Shown here: positions 35,481 to 45,242 of the stretch, piece by piece
Layout of the letters: each line of letters begins with the position of its first letter
Position numbering within the stretch: the stretch's first letter is position 1
Assembly: GCA_018267955.1 (NCBI GenBank)
Contig: JAFDXL010000009.1
Span: 832,717-896,716, forward strand
Direction: 5' to 3'
DNA: 64,000 nt
From: Bacteroidota bacterium
GTDB lineage: Bacteria > Bacteroidota > Bacteroidia > Chitinophagales > Chitinophagaceae
The notes under the pieces: generated by a model
The model's database searches: none
What the model was told of the DNA's origin: nothing
What the model saw: the letters and a program-made list of their open reading frames with translations, nothing else
Translations under genes and position numbers: made by a program

Positions 35481-35591
35481 TTAACTATTTAACTCACGAT
35501 CTTCTGAAGGGAATCGAATAGATAGTATTGTACTGTCGTGCCAGCACATATCCTCAAAATCAGCTTCTGTCCAAATCTCTTTTACCTTCAT
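35481..35591 (-). pseudogene. truncated N-terminal gene fragment
   Basis: A 36-residue frame reads MKVKEIWTEADFEDMCWHDS and then TILSIRFPSEDRELNS before a stop. The start resembles the N-terminus of a family of about 130-residue proteins with an ADFExMxWHDxxI motif, seen among polymorphic-toxin immunity proteins (recalled, uncertain). The rest is missing from all frames up to the neighbouring gene, so it is likely a decayed remnant. It is too short to function as seen. Confidence 0.5.
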
Positions 35592-35711
35592 AGTTATTGG
35601 TTAAGGTGATGTAATTTACATGTTAACAACTTGTCAAGGGTACCCCGAATGTACATATAGATATAAAAACCGTAGTATGTTTACACCCACTACTACAATA
35701 GAACTGACTGC

Positions 35712-36965
35712 ATGGCGTCGACTACTACCATAGAGAAAAAATCATCGAGCGTATATTTTCCCAGCCTGAACGGAGTACGCTTTGTAGCTGCATTAGGGGT
35801 TATTATGCACCACCTGGAGCAGCATAAATATATATTCGGACTAAAAAATGTGTACCGTACCTCTTTTGTAGGTGGTGTATTCGGCAAGCTGGGCATCATT
35901 ATGTTCTTTGTGCTAAGTGGTTTTCTGATTACCTACCTGTTATTAAAGGAAAAGGAAAAAACGGGCACTATATCAGTAAAGCATTTTTACATCAGGAGGA
36001 TGCTTCGTATATGGCCGCTGTATTATTTAATAGTACTTACAGGCCTGTTCATACTGCCACATATCCCTTTTCTTTCCGTACCGGGAAGGTCGGAGTTTGT
36101 ACACGATCATTTTGGCATCAAGGTATTTTTTATGATCTTCTTCATGCCTAATATAATTGATACCATATACAGGCATACGCCTATCCCCTATACAGACCAA
36201 ACCTGGTCGGTAGGTGTAGAAGAACAGTTTTATTTCATCTGGCCTTGGCTGGTGAAGTATTCCAAGAACCTGATGCGGACGCTTACCTATATTATCTGCT
36301 TCTATTTTATTGTAAAATTCACCCTTGAATTCCTGAATTATAAATACCCTGAGAACGCGCTATTTGATAATGAAAATTATTTCTGGACGTTCTTCTGTAT
36401 AGATGATATAGCACTTGGGGGCATCATGGCCTGTGTACTGTACTACAGGAAGGAAAAAGTGCTGAAGTTCCTGTTTAATAAATATGTTCAGTGGATCACT
36501 TATATATCGCTGGCTATTATTACGGTAAAGGGTATCGCTGTACCGCACGTTACCTATGAAGTGTATGCAGTGTTCTTTGCCATTATGATCATTAACCTGG
36601 CTGCAAATCCTAAAACGGTTATTTCTTTTGAAAATAAGATACTCAGTTACCTGGGAAAGATAACTTATGGCCTGTACCTGTATCATTATATAGCCATCGT
36701 AATAGCCATAAAACTGGGCATGCGCTATGTGGACCCTAACAACCTGCTCCTGAGCAATGTGGTATATTATGTGATCACCTTCGGGTTGTGCATCCTAATG
36801 GCTGTGGTTTCATACGAATTCTTTGAAAAACGCTTCCTGCGTGCTAAGGTAAAATACAGCACCATTGTGAGCGGAGATAATGCAAAAGAAGAATTAGAAG
36901 CAGCCCAGGCAAATAATACCGGTGACCCTACTGTTGCGCCTGCTACCGTAAAGGCAGTGCTTTAG
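35712..36965 (+). CDS. acyltransferase 3 family membrane protein (OafA-like)
   Basis: The 417-residue protein has about ten membrane helices and the family start LNGVRFVAALGVIMHHLEQHKY, with the His pair used for O-acyl transfer, then IRRMLRIWPLYYL and DQTWSVGVEEQFYFIWP, both classic for the family. Such enzymes add acetyl or other acyl groups to surface polysaccharides or lipids. No sugar-transfer gene lies nearby. A tail of about 30 residues rich in Ala and Thr follows the last helix. Confidence 0.92.
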   Translation: MASTTTIEKKSSSVYFPSLNGVRFVAALGVIMHHLEQHKYIFGLKNVYRTSFVGGVFGKLGIIMFFVLSGFLITYLLLKEKEKTGTISVKHFYIRRMLRIWPLYYLIVLTGLFILPHIPFLSVPGRSEFVHDHFGIKVFFMIFFMPNIIDTIYRHTPIPYTDQTWSVGVEEQFYFIWPWLVKYSKNLMRTLTYIICFYFIVKFTLEFLNYKYPENALFDNENYFWTFFCIDDIALGGIMACVLYYRKEKVLKFLFNKYVQWITYISLAIITVKGIAVPHVTYEVYAVFFAIMIINLAANPKTVISFENKILSYLGKITYGLYLYHYIAIVIAIKLGMRYVDPNNLLLSNVVYYVITFGLCILMAVVSYEFFEKRFLRAKVKYSTIVSGDNAKEELEAAQANNTGDPTVAPATVKAVL

Positions 36966-37008
36966 AGGTACTACTTTATTGATTCACAGGTATATTGGGT
37001 TATCATTT

Positions 37009-37037
37009 TTTGGTTTAGGCCCGATTACGTACCTTTG
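37009..37037 (+). promoter_or_regulatory. promoter of the nusB operon
   Basis: TTTG (37009-37012), 17 bases, then TACCTTTG (37030-37037): a near-ideal Bacteroidota -33/-7 promoter, 26 bases before the ATG. Confidence 0.7.
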
Positions 37038-37063
37038 CGCGGCTAAAACAGGTTCTTTATAAT

Positions 37064-38002
37064 ATGATAAGCCGCAGAAACATCCGGGTAAAAGTGATGC
37101 AGACATTGTACACACTTACTTCTATGGAGCCCGGATCGATGGAATTGACTAAAAAGACAGGCTCTACCATTCTTGACGACAAACTTAACCGCTCCCTCGA
37201 CCTATTTATTGTATCCATATTGTACACTTTCCGCACAGCACAACATGCTGAGGTAATTGCTGTACAGCGTTCCGCAAAATTTCTGCCTACAGCGGAAGAT
37301 CTGAATGTGAGTACCAAGATCGCAGGTAATGAGTTTATGTGGAAAGTTTTGGCCAACGAAACCTTCAAAGAAAAAATAAAGCAGGCGAAACTGGAGCAAT
37401 ACATAGATGAAGAGTGGATCAGGAAACTGTATCTGCAGCTTGCAGAAAAGGAGGAGTACAAAAATTATATAGCCATTAACGAACGTACACCGGCCGGCGA
37501 AAAAGCCATTATGCAGTTTATCTGGGAAAACCTGGTATGGGAAAATGAATCTCTGCAAGAGCATTTCACAGACGAATTGCCGGGCTGGGAAGATGATAAG
37601 CAAATGGCTAAGATGTTGATGGAAAACTTCTTCAAAAGCAACTCCAAGATCAACTTCCTGAACCTGATATCTACAGAAAAGAAGGAATACGCGCATCAGC
37701 TGATGTACACAGTGCTGGATAAGGAGGAATATTGCATGAGCCTGATACAGCCAAAGCTCATCAACTGGGATGCAGAGCGTGTAGCACTGATAGACCTGTT
37801 GCTGCTGCGCATGGGCGTATGTGAGTTATTATACTTCCCTACTATACCTACAAAAGTGACCATTAACGAATATATAGAGGTTGCCAAGCTGTATAGCACA
37901 CCGCAAAGTGGCCAGTTTGTGAACGGTGTACTGGACAATATTTTAAAAGACCTGGAGAAAGAAAACAAGATACGCAAGCAAGATCACAGCCGTAAGTCTT
38001 AA
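37064..38002 (+). CDS. nusB: transcription antitermination factor NusB
   Basis: The 312-residue protein begins MISRRNIRVKVMQTLYTL, the RNA-binding arginine-rich helix of NusB. Its C-terminal 130 residues carry the NusB helical core (VALIDLLLLRMGVCELLYFPTIPTKVTINEYIEVAKLYSTPQSGQFVNGVLDNIL). The N-terminal half is the extra helical domain usual in Bacteroidota, so the length is normal for this phylum. It works with NusE in rRNA antitermination. It heads the nusB-DUF1573-yajC-coaE gene set. Confidence 0.93.
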   Translation: MISRRNIRVKVMQTLYTLTSMEPGSMELTKKTGSTILDDKLNRSLDLFIVSILYTFRTAQHAEVIAVQRSAKFLPTAEDLNVSTKIAGNEFMWKVLANETFKEKIKQAKLEQYIDEEWIRKLYLQLAEKEEYKNYIAINERTPAGEKAIMQFIWENLVWENESLQEHFTDELPGWEDDKQMAKMLMENFFKSNSKINFLNLISTEKKEYAHQLMYTVLDKEEYCMSLIQPKLINWDAERVALIDLLLLRMGVCELLYFPTIPTKVTINEYIEVAKLYSTPQSGQFVNGVLDNILKDLEKENKIRKQDHSRKS

Positions 38003-38015
38003 ATTTGCACCTGTT

Positions 38016-38489
38016 ATGAAAAGGCTTGTATTTATATTATCAGTTTCTGTATTTGCTGCGTGCGGCAATTCAGATGGCAACAAACCTAAGGGTACACTGT
38101 CTGCAGACCTCGTAAGTAACCCGGCATCTGCCGATGGGGCTGATACCGCAGCATTGAATGCCATGCCTACGATGGATTTTACAGATACTACACACGACTT
38201 TGGGCAATTGCAGGAAGGCGAGGTAGTAACTTATGACTTCAGCTTTAAAAACAACGGCAAAAAACCACTTATCATCAGCAGTGCGGCCGGTTCCTGTGGA
38301 TGTACGGTACCAGATTATCCGCACAGGCCCATTAACCCGGGCGAAGAAGCCGTTATCAAGGTGAAATATAACTCTGAAGGAAAACAATATCACCAGGAAA
38401 AATCAGTGACCATAGCTACCAATTCAAAAAGGGGAACACATATGCTGTATATAAAAGCAGATGTGAACCCAAGAAACGATGGCAGCTAA
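38016..38489 (+). CDS. DUF1573 lipoprotein
   Basis: The 157-residue protein has a lipoprotein signal (MKRLVFILSVSVFAAC, lipobox FAAC, Cys16), a Gly/Asp/Ala-rich spacer, and a DUF1573 immunoglobulin-like domain (HDFGQLQEGEVVTYDFSFKNNGKKPLIISSAAGSCGCTVPDYP). The CGC pair is conserved in the family; the function is unknown. The protein would be anchored by lipid and exposed to the periplasm. It lies 13 bases after nusB. Confidence 0.9.
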   Translation: MKRLVFILSVSVFAACGNSDGNKPKGTLSADLVSNPASADGADTAALNAMPTMDFTDTTHDFGQLQEGEVVTYDFSFKNNGKKPLIISSAAGSCGCTVPDYPHRPINPGEEAVIKVKYNSEGKQYHQEKSVTIATNSKRGTHMLYIKADVNPRNDGS

Positions 38490-38522
38490 CCAAACGAATA
38501 ATTATTATATAAAACCAATACA

Positions 38523-38870
38523 ATGTCAGTAATGCTGAATTCAATTTTATTGCAAGCACAGGCACCAAGTGCAGTACCTCAATTACTCATTATGGTGGGT
38601 ATGTTTATTGTAATGTACTTTTTCCTGCTGCGCCCGCAATCCAAACGCGCGAAAGAACAAAAGAAGTTTACAGAATCTATATCTGCAGGTGAAAAGATAG
38701 TTACCACTGCCGGCATCCATGCTGTGATCAACAGGGTAAACGAAGATGGCACCCTGCAAATAGAAGTTAGCCGCGGCACTTTTATGATCATAGACCGTAG
38801 CGCTGTTTCTATGGAAATGACCAATGCCTTCCGTAAGAAAACAGAAGGTACTGCTGTAGCAGCAAAATAA
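38523..38870 (+). CDS. yajC: preprotein translocase subunit YajC
   Basis: The 115-residue protein has one membrane helix (LLIMVGMFIVMYFFLLRPQSKRAKEQKKF) and the conserved region VTTAGIHAVINRVNEDGTLQIEVSRGTFMIIDRSAV. YajC joins SecD/SecF and helps the Sec translocase. It forms an operon with the DUF1573 gene (33 bases upstream) and coaE (11 bases downstream). Confidence 0.93.
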   Translation: MSVMLNSILLQAQAPSAVPQLLIMVGMFIVMYFFLLRPQSKRAKEQKKFTESISAGEKIVTTAGIHAVINRVNEDGTLQIEVSRGTFMIIDRSAVSMEMTNAFRKKTEGTAVAAK

Positions 38871-38881
38871 TTTTACCACCT

Positions 38882-39472
38882 ATGCTTAAAGTAGGTATCA
38901 CAGGGGGCATTGGCTCCGGAAAGTCAGTAGTATGCCAGGTGTTCCAAACACTTGGCATACCTGTTTTCAATGCAGATGATGCAGCAAGGCACCTGATGGA
39001 ACATGATGCAGAGCTGATTGCATCTGTGAAGAAACTATTTGGCGACGATATTTACATAAACGGCAAACCCAATCGTGAACGGATCGCATCGCTTGTATTT
39101 AGTAAACAGGAATTGCTACAGGAGCTCAATAAACTGATGCATCCTGCTACGATACAGTACGGCAAAGACTGGATGCTACAGCAAACCACACCATATGTAA
39201 TAAAGGAAGCTGCCATATTCTTTGAAAGCGGCAGCTATAAAGAAATGGACGTGATGGTAGGCGTATATGCTCCAAAGGAGATACGCCTGGAACGCGCACT
39301 GAAACGTAGCGGAGTGAGCGAAGCCAAAATACTGGAGCGCATGGCCAACCAGATGAATGAAGAGGAAAAGATGAGCAGGTGCGATTATGTGATCACTAAT
39401 GACAGCAAAACGGCCATCATTCCCCAGGTGATGGAATTACATCATCAGTTTCTTAGTATCCCTAAGGCTTAA
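38882..39472 (+). CDS. coaE: dephospho-CoA kinase
   Basis: The 196-residue protein has the P-loop GITGGIGSGKS near its start, then GIPVFNADDAAR and IKEAAIFFESG. It adds the 3'-phosphate to dephospho-CoA, the last step of coenzyme A synthesis. It ends directly against the stop of the convergent peptidase gene (TAATTA). Confidence 0.95.
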   Translation: MLKVGITGGIGSGKSVVCQVFQTLGIPVFNADDAARHLMEHDAELIASVKKLFGDDIYINGKPNRERIASLVFSKQELLQELNKLMHPATIQYGKDWMLQQTTPYVIKEAAIFFESGSYKEMDVMVGVYAPKEIRLERALKRSGVSEAKILERMANQMNEEEKMSRCDYVITNDSKTAIIPQVMELHHQFLSIPKA

Positions 39473-42094
39473 TTACTCAAACACTATTTTATAATAATTA
39501 CGGAAGGTACTTTTAGTGCCTTCATCTGTTTCGTTTTTGATCATTTCTTCAGTAGCCGTTTTCACAGCATCTATCCTCGACTCATAAGTGGCCACATCTG
39601 CATTGGTGCGGGCCTTTTTCTTTTTATCCTTGTAACGTACTGCCACCGTTATTAAATAAGTACCAATTGAAGAACGATAAGAATTGATGGGCTCGCTCTT
39701 CACCATAGAACGGAAAACATCCAGGCCGCGATCGAAAGACTTACTTGAAGTAACATTAGCTAAATAATCTGCCAGTCCGCTCGCCAGTTGGATCTTCTTA
39801 TTGCCATAATAATATGGCATCCGGTTTTCAAATAAAGCCACGTCATCATCTTTTGCCCGCTCCCCTATTATATCCCATATCACCGATTCCAACTCTCCTT
39901 TCGGTTCATTGGCAAGCATTGCTTTGGATAGCTTATAGGTAGTGTCCTTATCAAATTCGTTCAGCGCACCAAGTGCTGCACCTGCTACCAGGTAAGAACT
40001 ATCATTCAGTGCAGCATACATCTTATCTTTTGCTTTAGATACCTTCCAATCGCCCAATACCTCCAAAGCTGCAGCTCGTACTTTATTGCTTCCATCATTA
40101 TCAGCAAGATACTGCACGGTGCTTGTCCACTTATTTTGATACTGGCTTGCGGTGATCTTGTCCAACATAGCTAAAGCAGTTGTTTTGATAGCATAGTCTT
40201 TATCCTGTAAGGCAAGATTTATGATGGACTGGTTAGCAGTATCATCGTACTTCTTATTGATGCTATTCAATGCTTTTATCTTATCTATGATATCATCTGT
40301 GCTATTTTTGAATGTCGCCAGCCAATCGCCCGAAATCTTGTCTTCACTGATCTCTCCTACCACCCAATGCTGCACATCCGGAATTAAGAGAGGTCGTTTA
40401 CCATCCTTATAAGGATAGAACAACGTAGTATTCTTATCTGTAATATTCCAATCTACCAATTCCTTATCAGTGCCATAGCAAACAGCCGTTTTCATTGGTA
40501 GTCTATAATTACCTCCATCCTGGGTTTGGGCAACTGTTACTGCTAGCTGTTTGATATCATCATCATACCTATATTTAATATCCAGCTTTGGATGGCCACC
40601 TTTGTAATACCACTGATTGAAAAACCAGTTCCAATCCTGGCCTGTAACTTCTTCAACCGCAAGGCGCCATTGTGTAGCTTCTGCAGGATGCAAGGCATGC
40701 TTTTGCAGGTATAGCTGCATAGATCTTGAGAATGCCTCGTCCCCCATCAGGCTGTGCAGGTAATGCAGAATAGCACCACCTTTTTGATAAGAAACTCTGT
40801 CGAACATGTCTTCCCTATCGCGATAATGGAAACGAACCAGCGGCTGATTTATCTGTGCACTGCTCAAGTAAGTGTTCAAATCTTTCCATAGCAGCAGGTC
40901 GGCAGACGCGTTTCCGTATTGATGCCTGCGCCATAACTGTTCTCCATAGGTAGCGAAAGACTCATTGAGGGTCAGATTGCTCCAGGATTCTGCAGTTACA
41001 TAATCGCCAAACCATTGATGAAATAACTCATGTGATACCACATCTTCAAAATCCTCATCTTTATTCTCCCGGTTGTTTTGGTTCAGGAATTCACCAAGCA
41101 AAGTTGCCGAGGTATTTTCCATAGCACCGGATACATAGTCGCGCACTACTACCTGGCTATACTTATTCCATGGGTAAGGCACACCTGTAACTTCAGAAAA
41201 GTACCCGATCATGTCGGGCGTATGCTTGAACATTGTTTTTGCATAAGGTGCATATGCAGGCTCCACGTAATAATTAACCGGTTTCCCGTTCCAATCCTTA
41301 TCTGCAACAATAGAAAATTTGCCTATTGCAAACATGATGGCATATACCTGTATTGGTTTATCCATCACCCAAACATCAGTTCGCATTCCGTTGGCAGACT
41401 TGAACTGATGCTCGAGGTTACCATTACTCAGGGTAGTGAAGCTATCGGCTACGGTAAGCTCTAATCTTGTTGTAGTTCTTTGGTTCGGTTTATCTATGGT
41501 AGGTAGCCAGCGGCTGTTAGATTCTGTTTCGCCCTGCGTCCAAACCTGTACCGGTTTATTAGGAATAGCATTATCTGTATTGATAAAATACAACCCTTTA
41601 TCCTCCGCTATGGCGCTACTACCACCGGCCTTACCCGAGTAAGACATTGCCGTATATTTAATATATAATTTGATAGTGTCTGACGCTGAGTATTTCTTAT
41701 GTAACTTTATATAAAGTTGGTCGTCATGGTAAGAATAACTTAAAGTTTTACCTTCGGTAACATCCTCTATATAAACAGAATCAATTTTCATTGTTTTGGC
41801 ATCAAGCACTATTGAATCTGTAGTATAGAAGTAAGGATGCATAGTTATCCATTCCTTTCCCTGTGCTGTTTTGTCCTTATAATTAAAGCTCAATGCAACA
41901 TGAGAATTTACCAGCTCCCAGGATCTAGTTGAAGTTTCCCTGTAAATATCCAGCGGATTATTTTTTGCAGAAACGGTTATCGTATCCAGTTGCACCCTTT
42001 TCTTTGCTCTCCTGCTCGGTCCGCAGGAAGAGATGACACCGGCGAGCAAAACAAACAATATTACCTGCCCGGCTATAGAATTACCCTTCATCAA
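39473..42094 (-). CDS. M1 family metallopeptidase (aminopeptidase N-like) with HEAT-type C-terminus
   Basis: The 873-residue protein starts with a lipoprotein signal (QVILFVLLAGVISSC, lipobox ISSC). It has the exopeptidase motif SGAMEN, the zinc site HELFHQWFGDYVTAESWSNLTLNES (HExxH followed by Glu 18 residues on), and then about 300 helical residues in HEAT-like repeats (VRAAALEVLGDW, YLVAGAALGALNEFD). It should remove N-terminal residues from peptides outside the cytosol, anchored by lipid. The start could be either of two adjacent ATGs. A divergent biotin carrier gene lies upstream. Confidence 0.93.
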   Translation of the reverse strand: MMKGNSIAGQVILFVLLAGVISSCGPSRRAKKRVQLDTITVSAKNNPLDIYRETSTRSWELVNSHVALSFNYKDKTAQGKEWITMHPYFYTTDSIVLDAKTMKIDSVYIEDVTEGKTLSYSYHDDQLYIKLHKKYSASDTIKLYIKYTAMSYSGKAGGSSAIAEDKGLYFINTDNAIPNKPVQVWTQGETESNSRWLPTIDKPNQRTTTRLELTVADSFTTLSNGNLEHQFKSANGMRTDVWVMDKPIQVYAIMFAIGKFSIVADKDWNGKPVNYYVEPAYAPYAKTMFKHTPDMIGYFSEVTGVPYPWNKYSQVVVRDYVSGAMENTSATLLGEFLNQNNRENKDEDFEDVVSHELFHQWFGDYVTAESWSNLTLNESFATYGEQLWRRHQYGNASADLLLWKDLNTYLSSAQINQPLVRFHYRDREDMFDRVSYQKGGAILHYLHSLMGDEAFSRSMQLYLQKHALHPAEATQWRLAVEEVTGQDWNWFFNQWYYKGGHPKLDIKYRYDDDIKQLAVTVAQTQDGGNYRLPMKTAVCYGTDKELVDWNITDKNTTLFYPYKDGKRPLLIPDVQHWVVGEISEDKISGDWLATFKNSTDDIIDKIKALNSINKKYDDTANQSIINLALQDKDYAIKTTALAMLDKITASQYQNKWTSTVQYLADNDGSNKVRAAALEVLGDWKVSKAKDKMYAALNDSSYLVAGAALGALNEFDKDTTYKLSKAMLANEPKGELESVIWDIIGERAKDDDVALFENRMPYYYGNKKIQLASGLADYLANVTSSKSFDRGLDVFRSMVKSEPINSYRSSIGTYLITVAVRYKDKKKKARTNADVATYESRIDAVKTATEEMIKNETDEGTKSTFRNYYKIVFE

Positions 42095-42193
42095 ATCTTA
42101 TAAAAATGCTAAAGTAAGCATCCGGTATTGTTATACCATCACCTTATAGAGGGTATATCTTATAAAAGATAACAATGCAGACCTTTAAATGAT

Positions 42194-42201
42194 TATTTTT
42201 G
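42194..42201 (+). promoter_or_regulatory. -7 promoter box of the biotin carrier gene
   Basis: TATTTTTG, a perfect TAnnTTTG match, 21 bases before the ATG at 42223. No clear -33 TTTG is seen. Confidence 0.5.
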
Positions 42202-42222
42202 TGACCTAATTTACACACGCAC

Positions 42223-42723
42223 ATGTTGCAGGCTACAGTAAATAACAAGAAGACCTTTGCTATAACAAACGAAGACGGCCAATGGCAAATAGACGATAAG
42301 CCGGCAAACCTGGATATACAAATGCAACCCAATGGACTGATCAGCATTTTGTATAACAACCAAAGCTATACTGCTACAGTTGAAAAGATAGATACCAAAA
42401 ACAAAGAACTGACTGTAAAAATAGACGGACAGCCATACACACTCGCGATAAAAGAACCTATCGATCAGCTGCTCAGCAGCATGGGTATGGACCTGAAGGC
42501 TATGCAAAAAGCAGAACCTGTAAAAGCCCCTATGCCTGGCATGATACTTAAAGTATTGGTAGAGCCCGGCCAACAGATATCAAAAGGGGACGGATTGCTG
42601 ATACTGGAAGCGATGAAAATGGAGAACGTATTGAAAGCCAGTATAGATGCAACGGTTAAATCAATTAAAGCAATAGAAAGAACGGCGGTAGAAAAAGGAG
42701 CCATACTTATAGAATTGGAATAG
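42223..42723 (+). CDS. biotin carboxyl carrier protein (biotin/lipoyl domain)
   Basis: The 166-residue protein ends in a biotinyl domain with the modification motif EAMKMEN (Lys is the biotin site) after the APMPGMILKVLVEPGQQISKGDGLLILEAMKM strand pair. The N-terminal half is a short strand-rich linker domain, as in the carrier subunits of propionyl-CoA or pyruvate-type carboxylases of Bacteroidota. No carboxylase subunit is next to it, so the partner is elsewhere. The following gene starts three bases later. Confidence 0.88.
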   Translation: MLQATVNNKKTFAITNEDGQWQIDDKPANLDIQMQPNGLISILYNNQSYTATVEKIDTKNKELTVKIDGQPYTLAIKEPIDQLLSSMGMDLKAMQKAEPVKAPMPGMILKVLVEPGQQISKGDGLLILEAMKMENVLKASIDATVKSIKAIERTAVEKGAILIELE

Positions 42724-42726
42724 ACC

Positions 42727-43644
42727 TTGAAACATTTACTGAAACAGATCGTACTGGCAGTATTACTGTCTATACCGTCGCTAAAAGCAGCAGCGGATCA
42801 ATTTTCCTACATATATATACAGGGCGATAAGCAGACCCCATTCTATGTGAAGTTTGAAGATGAGATGCTACCACGATACGGTAAAAACTACTGCATTATC
42901 CCGGAGCTAACACCCGGCCCCATCCATATCCAGATACTATTTCAGCAGAACGCGTATCCTGCACAGAAGTTTACCATATTGGTACCAGAAGGCGGGTCGC
43001 GTGGCTTTTTACTGACCAGGAAAGGAGAAAGTTTCTCTTTGTATGATATTGACCAACAGTTCTATTTAAGGGATGGCAATTCAGAGTCAGACGACAGAGT
43101 TCCTGAATATAACAATCTACAAACCAATGAAATACAGAACTCAGTTGCAGCAGAAAATCAAGAACAGCTTCAGCCTGAAGCTACCAACTTAGCAGCTAGC
43201 ACTCCTGCTACAACTACCTCGGTTACTACGAATCAACCAGGAAATGCCAGCCCGGCTTTCATGGATATGGAATTGAATAACACCCGTATACTGGAAAGCG
43301 ATAATACCCCGAAGAGCGATGAAGATTTTAAGGGCAAAGTAGCTATTGTAAACAGCGACTGCCCGCATGCTGCAGATAATGACCTGTTTGATGCTATATA
43401 TAAGAAAGCAGAAAGCAAACCCGAATCGGCAAGACTTAAATATCTGCTTGATAAAACATCAGATAACTGCTTCACTACCAATCAAGTAAGAATACTTACT
43501 GGAACTTTAGAAAACGATCCTGAACGATATACTTTTTTAAAGAAGGCTTATTCCCGCGTCACGGATCAATCAGTATTTCCGGCTTTGGAAAACTTGCTCC
43601 GCAGTCGTGAGTGGAAAGACTATTTCAAACTAATACTACCATAA
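42727..43644 (+). CDS. DUF4476 secreted protein
   Basis: Translation starts at a TTG; the residues that follow (MKHLLKQIVLAVLLSIPSLKAAA) form a Sec signal peptide, which supports this start. The 305-residue protein has an N-terminal strand-rich region, a Thr/Ala/Asn-rich linker (about 145-180), and the C-terminal DUF4476 domain (DNDLFDAIYKKAESKPESARLKYLLDKTSDNCFTTNQVRIL ... SREWKDYFKLIL). The function of DUF4476 is unknown. It is probably periplasmic. Confidence 0.85.
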   Translation: MKHLLKQIVLAVLLSIPSLKAAADQFSYIYIQGDKQTPFYVKFEDEMLPRYGKNYCIIPELTPGPIHIQILFQQNAYPAQKFTILVPEGGSRGFLLTRKGESFSLYDIDQQFYLRDGNSESDDRVPEYNNLQTNEIQNSVAAENQEQLQPEATNLAASTPATTTSVTTNQPGNASPAFMDMELNNTRILESDNTPKSDEDFKGKVAIVNSDCPHAADNDLFDAIYKKAESKPESARLKYLLDKTSDNCFTTNQVRILTGTLENDPERYTFLKKAYSRVTDQSVFPALENLLRSREWKDYFKLILP

Positions 43645-43650
43645 GAATAC

Positions 43651-44172
43651 ATGAAAAAGATAATATTATTTGCATCGCTGGCAGTAGCACTGTACTCATG
43701 CAAAGGAGATAAGAAAGATATGATAGCGAGGAAATGGAGAGCAGTGTCTGTTGCCAACCCTTCGCTTGATTCTCTTATTGCAGATCGCCAGGTATTCCTG
43801 GATACATTTGGCCGGAATACGGATGCAGAGACCAATGAGAAGATATATGGTTTTCGTAATGTGGACAGCCTTCGTCAGTCGCTGAAAGCAGAATGGAAGG
43901 ATATGAAAGATATGCAGCACCATGCCGTAGAAAATACCTGGTTCGACTTTAAGAAAGATGGTGTTGTGATCATGAACTTCAGCGGACAGGCAGATTCCAG
44001 CAAATGGTCTATTGACAAAGACGGCAGTCTTATTCTTACAGAACCTAAAAGTAAACCTAATGCTGTGAGCATAAAGATGGAGATCGTATCACTGAGCGAC
44101 ACCTCTTTAAAGCTGCGTTATAATGATAATGGCGGCACCAGCACAGTAACCTTTCGTCCTGATAGCAAATAA
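43651..44172 (+). CDS. hypothetical lipocalin-like lipoprotein
   Basis: The 173-residue protein has a lipoprotein signal (MKKIILFASLAVALYSC, lipobox LYSC) and a mature part that alternates strands, from IARKWRAVSV to the last strands TSLKLRYNDNGGTSTVTFRP. This suggests a small lipocalin-like beta-barrel of the kind common in Bacteroidota lipoproteins. It has no catalytic motif. It lies six bases after the DUF4476 gene and may share its operon. Confidence 0.75.
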   Translation: MKKIILFASLAVALYSCKGDKKDMIARKWRAVSVANPSLDSLIADRQVFLDTFGRNTDAETNEKIYGFRNVDSLRQSLKAEWKDMKDMQHHAVENTWFDFKKDGVVIMNFSGQADSSKWSIDKDGSLILTEPKSKPNAVSIKMEIVSLSDTSLKLRYNDNGGTSTVTFRPDSK

Positions 44173-44227
44173 TCCGTTTACTTAGTATCTTTACGCGCCC
44201 TTAAAAACAGGGCATTCATATAATAAT

Positions 44228-45220
44228 ATGGCAAACATGCGCACAATACCTTTCCGCCAGGCTTTACGCGAAGCATTAGAAGAAGAAATGCGTCGTGATG
44301 ACAAAGTATTCCTGATGGGAGAAGAGGTAGCACAATATAACGGGGCTTATAAAGTAAGCCAGGGTATGCTTGATGAATTTGGAGCACGCAGGGTGATAGA
44401 TACCCCGATAGCGGAGCTAGGTTTTGCAGCTATAGGCGTAGGCGCCGCCACCAACGGTACCCGACCGGTGATAGAGTTTATGACCTGGAACTTTGCCGTA
44501 CTGGCACTGGACCAGATACTGAACCACGCGGCCAAAATGGTATCGATGAGTGCAGGCCAGTTTAGCTGCCCTATCGTATTCCGCGGGCCTAACGGTTCTG
44601 CAGGTCAGCTGGGTGCACAACACTCGCAGGCATTTGAAAGCTGGTATGCAAACATACCGGGCCTGAAGGTGATCTCCGTATCCAATCCATATGATGCTAA
44701 AGGCTTGCTGAAATCGGCCATCAGGGATAATGACCCTGTAGTATTTATGGAAAGTGAGGTAATGTATGGTGAAATGGGCGAAGTACCCGAAGAAGAGTAC
44801 CTGATACCTATAGGCAAAGCCGACATCAAACGCGCCGGTAAGGACGTTACCATCGTATCTTATAACAAGATGATGAAAGTGGCATTGGGCGCTGCTGAAG
44901 AACTGGCCAAAGAAGGCATTGAAGCAGAAGTAATAGACCTGCGTACCATCCGCCCGCTGGATTCTGATACTATTATAGAATCTGTAAAGAAAACCAACCG
45001 CCTGGTGATCGTGGAAGAACAATGGCCATTCAGCTCTGTATCTTCAGAAATCAGCTACAGGGTGCAAAAAGATGCATTCGATTACCTGGATGCACCGATA
45101 CGCCGTATTACATCTGCCGATGCCAATATGCACTATGCACCCAACCTGGTAGCAGCTTACCTGCCGGATGTACCGCGTACGGTGAAACTGGTAAAGGAAG
45201 TGATGTATATGAAAAAGTAA
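44228..45220 (+). CDS. pdhB: pyruvate dehydrogenase E1 component, beta subunit
   Basis: The 330-residue protein has the thiamine-pyrophosphate-binding MGEEVAQYNGAYKVSQG, ELGFAAIGVGAATNGTRPVIEFMTWNFAVLALDQ, and the C-terminal transketolase domain with VEEQWPFSSVSSEISY. With an alpha subunit encoded elsewhere it forms the heterotetrameric E1 that decarboxylates pyruvate. A near-consensus -7 box (TATCTTTA) lies about 40 bases upstream. A strong terminator follows. Confidence 0.95.
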   Translation: MANMRTIPFRQALREALEEEMRRDDKVFLMGEEVAQYNGAYKVSQGMLDEFGARRVIDTPIAELGFAAIGVGAATNGTRPVIEFMTWNFAVLALDQILNHAAKMVSMSAGQFSCPIVFRGPNGSAGQLGAQHSQAFESWYANIPGLKVISVSNPYDAKGLLKSAIRDNDPVVFMESEVMYGEMGEVPEEEYLIPIGKADIKRAGKDVTIVSYNKMMKVALGAAEELAKEGIEAEVIDLRTIRPLDSDTIIESVKKTNRLVIVEEQWPFSSVSSEISYRVQKDAFDYLDAPIRRITSADANMHYAPNLVAAYLPDVPRTVKLVKEVMYMKK

Positions 45221-45242
45221 TCAGATTGATATTAGAAAGCAG

